DNA from: Mesaphorura yosii
Taxonomy: Eukaryota > Arthropoda > Collembola > Poduromorpha > Tullbergiidae
Direction: 5' to 3'
Length of the DNA stretch: 64,000 nt
NCBI GenBank assembly: GCA_009869945.1
Contig: WIXG01000065.1
Coordinates: forward strand, 1-64,000
Each line of letters begins with the position of its first letter. Position 1 is the first letter of the stretch. Positions 61,101 through 64,000 of this stretch are shown piece by piece. The position numbers were made by a program, and so were the translations under genes. The notes beneath the pieces were generated by a model. The model worked only from the letters and a program-made list of their open reading frames with translations. It had not been told where the DNA came from and ran no database searches.

Positions 61101-63884
61101 ATTCATGAATCATGAGTATGATTTTTATCATCGGAATGATTTAAGCCTCTTTTTTGCTTTCACCGCATGAAAAATAGGAAATTTTATGCATAACTCTGAG
61201 TATGAGTTGGAAAATCTGCGAACGGCGAACATCGCTCTCACGACTAAAAGTTTCACGAGCTCATTCCATTCTCATTGTCTCCGCGGGTGCTTGGTAACTT
61301 GGCATTAGTGCGTATGGCAGGGCACTCGGAGTAAGAGAAAGTGGAGAATAGATCAATAAAATACATTTCTCTCTCTGGAATAGATTCTTTGTTATTACAA
61401 ACTCAAATCCAAACCCCAAATCTTTTCCACATTCTTGCTTGCCTGATGCAGATTTGGTGAGCTTTGGATCGAGTTGAACGCGATCACGAATCGGAGAGTG
61501 AGAGCGAAATGCGAAAGCCTGTCTGAACAAGCACGCATAAAAACATGAGCGAGTCTCGAACGATTATTACTGAGCCGGGAATTGTGAATGATTGCCAAAA
61601 CCATTATCAAAATACCGCTTCATAAGTGGGATGGGCAAACTTCATAATAGTGAACAATGAACGATGAGCATATGAAAAATGGATGAGATGTGCCAGTAAA
61701 GTCCTGGAGCGAGGAATTAATGTGATAATGGCCAGATATATGAGGATGAAATCCTGCAAAGCGATCGTTGATTCTTGATCTCTCGAACTTTCACTTTCAT
61801 CAGTTGCCTGTGAGCGAGTGAGCGGGCGAGTAGAGCACAAAATCAAACCACACTTTACTGCAGTTGCAACTGCAGTCACTGAGAGGAAATGAAATCAAGC
61901 CTCCACCTGCGTGCGCCTTTTGTCGTAGTTTCTGCAGTCAGCACGGAAGTCTGTGAATTGCAGGCTCCAGAAGTAATTGCAATGATGATAGCGGTTACAG
62001 TCACAATAATTCCGATTCCTTCATGCACAACTAATTACGGAGGTTCATTTCGCTCTCGCCTTTCCGAAAGTGAGTATCTGAGTTGTTGTTTTGAACCATG
62101 ATGAAATTATTAGCGGCGAGGGCAAGGGTGAGTGCCTCCAGTTTTACTTCCTGCATGACACTGGCACGGCACGGCATGGCAGTGGTTTTAAGGTTTCCGG
62201 GTGAAGGGAGCCACAGAACAAATTAGTCGAATTGGGGATTAAACCCGCAACCCGAATAGAATACTTCTGCGCCGAGCTTTCCAACAATGAGGAAAATAAT
62301 TCTTTGTGTATTGCATTGAGTTTGAATGCGGCATGCGAATGCAGGTTCAGATCGGTAAGGTTCAGGTTCCGTGTTTCCTTGCGTCCGTGCGTGTATACAT
62401 GGGTACTGGTGCTGGGCTCAAAATGTCTCACGAATTCACGCACTCTCAAATCAATGCCACGCAACTTGTTATTCTGGAAACTTTCTTACATGCATTCCCT
62501 TGCGTCTTGCGTCTGGGTCCTCGATCCTCAGTTGTTGTGCCTCGTACTCCGAGCGTCTACGGCTGCGACATTTGGGCCGATTGCAAAGGAATTCCATTAG
62601 CCGTAACAAACAAGAAACAACTTTATTTCCTCATCCCAGAAATGGCAGGCGGAGACTGGTGAAAGCACGTGTCAATAATACATGTTTTCAGAGAACTTGG
62701 TACTTGGTACTTAGACACTCTGCATGGAAAGTGAGGCATTACTGGCTGCCTGCATTATGGATTCAATTCAATACGAGCACGACTACGACGCGAGCGTTGT
62801 CATTTTACTTGCAGATTTTTCTCGATGCGATGCGAGGTGATACGAATACTTGCTAAACGATAGGAAGGAATGGATGTAAATTGCCTGCCTGCCTTGAACC
62901 CGACCCATCGCGACGCGAGACAAGCTCACTCAAGACGACTCGCGAGTCTCGACACTTAAGTAGTCTTTTGTAAGCCCGGAATTTATTTATTCGCATTCGC
63001 ATTACGAAGATACGAGTTGGAGTTAGCGAGATTTGCTGGGCGGGTGAGAGAAATTTGCATGTATACATTTCAATCTCATTCTGTCTCTCACAGCGGTACA
63101 ACAGACGAGAGAAAGTTTGCATTCGGATCCTGGCGAGAATGAACTTGTTCGGTTAAAATTATGTAAAACTTGGAAATTATTTGCAAGCGAGCAAACTGAA
63201 CTTTCCTTCTTCGGTGAAAAGTTTCCGTTTCTGATTCCGTGTCGGAATTCAAGTTTTTAGTTCCGAAGCCCGGCCGCACGTGACGTGGCGGAAGCTGTGG
63301 CCGTTGAGGTTGGCCAGACTCAGGCGCAAAACCGACTTGGTCTTTTTTCTTCTTTCTTGCGATTGGGACAGATCCAAAATTTTATAATAAAATTCAAATT
63401 CATGCTCGCCTTAAACAAAAGCGTAATCTCCGACCACACGGCCGGGCACTTTCCTCACCGAGAGAGAAAATGAAAATGAAAAGAAGGAAAATGAGTATTC
63501 TTTATTTGTGGGGCGGAAACGGTAATGACAGTGGCAATGGAAGTGGAAATGAAGGCGGAAAGAACATGACACAAATTCACGAGTACTCGAATCTCGTCGC
63601 TATCGCGGTACAGCTCTTTTGCTACTTTTGCATTTACTAAATTACAGCATGATACGATGGCATGGAACGCGAATACACAAATAAGCGGGCGAATGATATG
63701 TTTTCGCTGACAGGAGCCGTAGGCACAGAAGCTTAAGATATTCATAATACAACACCTTACCTCGTTGTGCTTCCGTTGTCCGCTGCAGGAGCACGCAGCT
63801 CATGAAGATAAAAATGAAAAATGTGGAACATAAAACACGAAATGTATCCTCTGATCTTGTATTCATCTTGCAACTTGTGGCCAT
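52137..63884 (-). CDS. CUB and LDLa domain transmembrane protein (Culd-like)
   Basis: Exons (-): 63884-63761, 58780-58542, 55658-55337, 55140-54886, 54141-53646, 53559-53268, 53186-52137; phases close exactly to 925 aa. Exon 1 encodes a signal peptide (STFFIFIFMSCVLLQ). The ectodomain is built of CUB and CUB-like modules; the clearest runs from CYVQSPAYPGVYPRNLHC through DYIRIYDGKDESAPVIGTFCG to GSDLFLEFVTSP. Others start near CTYLMLGKP and CGLTHLG. An LDL-receptor class A-like module follows (CIAKELECNGVQNCPS...ESEFKC), then one TM (WMTAAIAGGSGALLLCLF) and a short tail with a Cys cluster (CVCCYRCC) ending RRKDSDDDY. This domain order recalls Drosophila Culd, which acts in receptor endocytosis in photoreceptors. 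The assignment is by architecture only. Intron 1 is about 5 kb and intron 2 is about 2.9 kb. Confidence 0.8.
55659..58541 (-). other. Intron 2 of the Culd-like gene
   Basis: 2.9 kb with no supported nested gene. Open frames such as 56420-56779 (-) and 57198-57719 (-) begin at non-ATG codons and lack family resemblance. Confidence 0.6.
58781..63760 (-). other. Intron 1 of the Culd-like gene (about 5 kb)
   Basis: By far the longest intron in the window. No nested gene is supported on either strand. It has scattered purine-rich and gaa/aaga-rich low-complexity stretches. A first intron this long in a compact genome may carry enhancers. Confidence 0.6.
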
Positions 63885-64000
63885 GCTTTTGTTTAGGAAG
63901 CTAGAAGCCCCAAACTGCAGCAGCTATTCTTGTACGAGTGCACGAGTCTGACAATAATTTTCGCTGTCACTGACACGCAAAACACTGCAGAATGCAGAGC

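Overview
The window is eukaryotic nuclear DNA: every substantial gene is broken by short spliceosomal introns (mostly 60-120 nt) with GT/AG borders, and AATAAA signals follow stop codons. The gene set (methuselah-type GPCRs, an ionotropic receptor, a UDP-glucosyltransferase, an RBM24/SUP-12 RNA-binding protein, a Culd-like CUB/LDLa protein) and a short TTAGG run point to an arthropod. The presence of a P2X receptor, a family absent from Drosophila and many insects, favours a non-insect or early-branching hexapod lineage; that is inference and I cannot name the species. I built gene models by joining open exons whose intron phases agree. Most models close with an exact reading frame from ATG to stop.

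Layout. 1-2523 (-): a P2X receptor with a repeated last exon at the left edge. 3.0-18.5 kb (+): four tandem methuselah-like GPCR genes (called MthA-D here), with the E2 enzyme UBE2W on the opposite strand between B and C. 19.1-24.0 kb (-): RBM24/SUP-12-like gene with two possible 5' ends. 26.5-27.7 kb (+): tetraspanin. 28.1-28.8 kb (+): small multipass membrane protein. 29.2-31.6 kb (+): fifth methuselah-like GPCR (MthE). 32.5-35.1 kb (-) and 35.8-40.2 kb (+): divergent housekeeping pair MCM7 and RNA polymerase III largest subunit. 40.4-41.1 kb (-): four-TM protein. 42.0-43.8 kb (+): MORN5 with a long N-terminal extension. 44.1-46.7 kb (-): divergent ionotropic receptor. 47.3-47.8 kb (-): small single-pass glycoprotein. 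48.5-49.4 kb (+): unknown secreted protein. 49.9-51.8 kb (+): UDP-glucosyltransferase. 52.1-63.9 kb (-): Culd-like CUB/LDLa membrane protein with a roughly 5 kb first intron.

The most unusual content is in the receptor genes. MthB carries two complete methuselah ectodomains in tandem ahead of one 7TM domain and has an extra intron inside an exon that is otherwise 79 nt in all its paralogues. MthD has a strongly reduced ectodomain. MthC contains a terminal-inverted-repeat element in intron 1 and a 36-nt intron. The P2X gene has lost most canonical ATP-contact residues and has a perfectly repeated TM2-coding exon. The neighbours do not form an operon; the only functional grouping visible is the receptor array and the divergent replication/transcription pair.
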